Origin: Buttiauxella sp035271705
GTDB lineage: Bacteria > Pseudomonadota > Gammaproteobacteria > Enterobacterales > Enterobacteriaceae
Direction: 5' to 3'
NCBI RefSeq assembly: GCF_035271705.1
Contig: NZ_DATERI010000214.1
Span: forward strand, 1-8,042
DNA length: 8,042 nt
Numbering within the stretch: position 1 is the stretch's first letter; each line of letters begins with the position of its first letter. The position numbers and the translations under genes are program-made. Below the pieces are notes generated by a model. It did no database searches. It was not told the DNA's origin and worked only from the letters and a program-made list of their open reading frames with translations. Positions 5,758 to 8,042 of the stretch are shown piece after piece.

Positions 5758-7791
5758 ATGGCTCAAACCGCGAAAAAATTATTGGTAACGTGCGCACTTC
5801 CGTACGCTAACGGCTCAATCCACCTCGGTCATATGCTGGAGCACATTCAGGCTGACGTCTGGGTCCGTTACCAACGAATGCGCGGAAACACGGTTAACTT
5901 CATCTGCGCAGACGATGCACACGGTACGCCTATCATGCTCAAAGCACAGCAGTTAGGTATTACACCAGAGCAGATGATTGCCGAAATGAGCCAGGAGCAT
6001 CAGACTGATTTTGCTGGTTTTAACATCAGCTATGATAACTATCACTCCACGCATAGCGATGAAAACCGTGATCTGGCGTCGCTGATTTATGGCCGCCTGA
6101 AAGAGAATGGTTTTATTAAAAACCGGACTATTTCTCAGCTTTACGATCCGGAAAAAGGCATGTTCCTGCCAGACCGTTTCGTTAAAGGCACCTGCCCGAA
6201 ATGTAAATCTCCAGACCAATACGGTGATAACTGCGAAGTCTGTGGCGCAACTTACAGCCCAACCGAGCTTATCGACCCGAAATCCGTGGTGTCTGGCGCA
6301 ACGCCTGAAATGCGTGATTCCGAGCATTTCTTCTTTGATTTGCCATCGTTTAGCGAAATGCTGCAAGCCTGGACTCGTTCTGGCGCGCTGCAAGAACAAG
6401 TGGCGAATAAAATGCAGGAGTGGTTCGAGTCTGGCTTGCAACAGTGGGATATCTCCCGCGATGCGCCTTACTTCGGCTTTGAAATTCCTGGTGCGCCGGG
6501 TAAATACTTCTACGTCTGGCTGGATGCGCCAATCGGCTACATGGGTTCGTTTAAAAACCTGTGTGACAAACGCGGCGATACCGAGAGCTTTGACGAATAC
6601 TGGAAGAAAGATTCCACCACCGAGCTGTATCACTTCATCGGTAAAGATATCGTTTATTTCCACAGCTTGTTCTGGCCTGCCATGCTTGAAGGCAGTGGTT
6701 TCCGCAAGCCGACTAACCTGTTTGTCCACGGTTATGTGATGGTCAACGGCGCGAAGATGTCTAAATCGCGCGGTACATTCATTAAAGCCAGCACCTGGTT
6801 GAACCATTTCGATGCGGACAGCCTGCGTTACTACTACACCGCGAAACTCTCATCACGTATCGATGATATCGACCTGAATCTGGAAGATTTCGTGCAGCGT
6901 GTGAATAGCGACATCGTCAACAAAGTGGTCAATCTGGCTTCCCGTAACGCAGGCTTTATTGCCAAGCGTTTTGACGGCCAGCTTTCTGCTGAAATTGCCG
7001 ATCCAGCGCTGTACAAAACCTTCACCGATGCGGCACAGTCCATTGGCGAAGCGTGGGAAAGCCGCGAGTTTGGTAAAGCTGTGCGTGAAATCATGGCGCT
7101 TGCCGATGCGGCAAACCGTTATGTGGATGAGCAAGCACCGTGGGTGGTGGCGAAACAAGAAGGCCGCGATGCCGACCTGCAAGCCATCTGCACCATGGGC
7201 ATTAACTTGTTCCGCGTACTGATGACCTGGCTGAAACCGGTTCTGCCGACGCTTTCTGAACGTACTGAAGCGTTCCTGAACTGTGAACTGACCTGGGACA
7301 GCATCAACACCCCGCTGTTGAACCATAAAGTGAACACCTTCAAAGCGCTGTATAACCGTATTGAAATGAAACAGGTTGAAGCGCTGGTTGAAGCATCGAA
7401 AGAAGAAGTGAAGGCCGCCAGCACCCCGGTGACTGGCCCACTGGCTGACGACCCGATAGCTGAAACCATTGCTTTTGATGATTTCGCCAAAGTGGATTTG
7501 CGTGTTGCACTGATCGAAAAAGCGGAATTTGTTGAAGGTTCTGACAAGCTGCTGCGCCTGACGCTGGATCTTGGCGGCGAGAAACGTAACGTGTTCTCGG
7601 GTATCCGTTCAGCCTATCCAGACCCTGCGGCACTGGAAGGTCGTTTGACCATTATGGTGGCAAACCTGGCACCGCGTAAAATGCGCTTCGGCATCTCTGA
7701 AGGGATGGTGATGGCAGCAGGTCCTGGCGGGAAAGATATCTTCCTGTTAAGCCCGGATAGCGGTGCGCAAGCGGGTATGGCGGTTAAGTAA
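5758..7791 (+). CDS. metG: Methionyl-tRNA synthetase
   Basis: The 677-residue product has the same length as E. coli MetG. It charges tRNA-Met with methionine using ATP in the cytoplasm and supplies both initiator and elongator Met-tRNA. The class I signature HLGH is at 22-25, following CALPYANGSI, and KMSKS is at 333-337. The connective-peptide zinc knuckle CPKC (C146, C149) and CEVC (C159, C162) matches the E. coli zinc site. The C-terminal tRNA-binding OB-fold domain (about 572-677), with FDDFAKVDLRVALIE and the GGEKRNVFSGI segment, serves dimerisation and tRNA binding in the family. The open frame extends upstream to a TTG at 5674, but ATG 5758 gives the conserved N-terminus MAQTAKKLLVTCALPYANG, so that start is used; its Shine-Dalgarno (AGAAG, long spacing) is weak. 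No unusual residues are seen at the motifs. Confidence 0.98.
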   Translation: MAQTAKKLLVTCALPYANGSIHLGHMLEHIQADVWVRYQRMRGNTVNFICADDAHGTPIMLKAQQLGITPEQMIAEMSQEHQTDFAGFNISYDNYHSTHSDENRDLASLIYGRLKENGFIKNRTISQLYDPEKGMFLPDRFVKGTCPKCKSPDQYGDNCEVCGATYSPTELIDPKSVVSGATPEMRDSEHFFFDLPSFSEMLQAWTRSGALQEQVANKMQEWFESGLQQWDISRDAPYFGFEIPGAPGKYFYVWLDAPIGYMGSFKNLCDKRGDTESFDEYWKKDSTTELYHFIGKDIVYFHSLFWPAMLEGSGFRKPTNLFVHGYVMVNGAKMSKSRGTFIKASTWLNHFDADSLRYYYTAKLSSRIDDIDLNLEDFVQRVNSDIVNKVVNLASRNAGFIAKRFDGQLSAEIADPALYKTFTDAAQSIGEAWESREFGKAVREIMALADAANRYVDEQAPWVVAKQEGRDADLQAICTMGINLFRVLMTWLKPVLPTLSERTEAFLNCELTWDSINTPLLNHKVNTFKALYNRIEMKQVEALVEASKEEVKAASTPVTGPLADDPIAETIAFDDFAKVDLRVALIEKAEFVEGSDKLLRLTLDLGGEKRNVFSGIRSAYPDPAALEGRLTIMVANLAPRKMRFGISEGMVMAAGPGGKDIFLLSPDSGAQAGMAVK

Positions 7792-7810
7792 TACCGCACG
7801 CTAAAAACAC

Positions 7811-7839
7811 AATACCCCGGCATGCCGGGGTATTTTTTT
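7811..7839 (+). terminator. Intrinsic terminator of metG, probably bidirectional
   Basis: Bases 7811-7834 are a perfect 24-base palindrome (AATACCCCGG-CATG-CCGGGGTATT), followed by a T-run through 7839, 20 bases after the metG stop. An A-rich stretch on the left (7803-7812) gives a partial T-tract on the opposite strand, so it could also end transcripts from the convergent gene on the right. Confidence 0.93.
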
Positions 7840-7882
7840 GACCGTTTTGAGAATGGATTAGCGTAAGCGGCATCCAGCCACT

Positions 7883-8042
7883 TTATGCGTCAGTGCGATT
7901 ACCGACACTCTTATCTTTCAAGAACGCAAACATCAACCCGAGCCAAATAAGGCCACCCAGCAAATTCAGCACGCTGAACAAACCGTTGCCGCCAAACAGA
8001 TAAGCATGCTTACTCACCTCGATGCCGACGGTAAAAATAAAC
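7883..8042 (-). CDS. C-terminal fragment of an unrecognised small membrane protein
   Basis: An open minus-strand frame enters from the right edge and ends at TAA 7885-7883; the last 52 residues are visible. They contain a hydrophobic segment (about residues 20-41 of the fragment, LFSVLNLLGGLIWLGLMFAF) ending in the charged tail LKDKSVGNRTDA, typical of an inner-membrane protein with a cytoplasmic C-terminus under the positive-inside rule. I do not recognise the family. It is convergent with metG, and the palindromic terminator between them fits a gene end here. The start and most of the protein lie outside the window. Confidence 0.55.
   Translation of the reverse strand, partial: FIFTVGIEVSKHAYLFGGNGLFSVLNLLGGLIWLGLMFAFLKDKSVGNRTDA

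Noticed and set aside
6107..6739. 210-codon plus-strand open frame within metG
   Set aside because: It is an alternate-frame shadow of metG with low-complexity, arginine/serine/cysteine-rich composition and no sign of independent translation.
5953..6807. Long antisense open frame (284 codons, minus) inside metG
   Set aside because: It lies wholly opposite a strongly conserved metG segment, its product resembles no family I know, and it is explained by codon bias of the sense gene.

Overview
This window looks like chromosomal DNA from a member of the Enterobacterales, a relative of Escherichia, Citrobacter, Enterobacter or Klebsiella. MetG, Mrp, BtsS, BtsR and YehS read as near full-length counterparts of the E. 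coli proteins as I recall them. Three small repeats typical of these bacteria are also present: two ERIC elements and one REP-like hairpin. I cannot fix the genus from the sequence alone.

Layout, left to right. Bases 1-283 hold the N-terminal part of a minus-strand gene for a Tat-exported, molybdopterin-binding subunit of a xanthine dehydrogenase/aldehyde oxidase-type enzyme. It is divergent from a MocA-like molybdenum cofactor cytidylyltransferase gene (434-1033, +), with an AT-rich promoter region between them. Together they suggest a molybdenum hydroxylase locus with its own cofactor-finishing enzyme. A REP-like hairpin (about 1063-1099) separates the mocA-like gene from the convergent yehS.

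A minus-strand block then reads btsS (4190 to 2502), btsR (2508 to 1780) and yehS (1594 to 1124). BtsS/BtsR is the pyruvate-sensing LytS/LytTR-type two-component system; YehS is a two-repeat DUF1456 protein. ERIC elements in the same orientation lie just upstream of the btsS start (4210-4335) and exactly at the btsR stop codon (1654-1780), so they bracket the btsSR pair.

Next come the divergent pair mrp (5594 to 4482, minus; iron-sulfur cluster carrier ATPase) and metG (5758-7791, plus; methionyl-tRNA synthetase), sharing a short intergenic region. metG ends in a strong hairpin terminator with a perfectly palindromic stem. A minus-strand partial ORF for an unrecognised membrane protein runs off the right edge.

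I see no previously undescribed multi-gene system. The points worth a second look are the ERIC placement around btsSR, a compensatory base change between the two ERIC hairpins, the start-codon ambiguity of the mocA-like gene, possible operators in the left divergent promoter, and the gene order btsS next to mrp, which differs from E. coli K-12.
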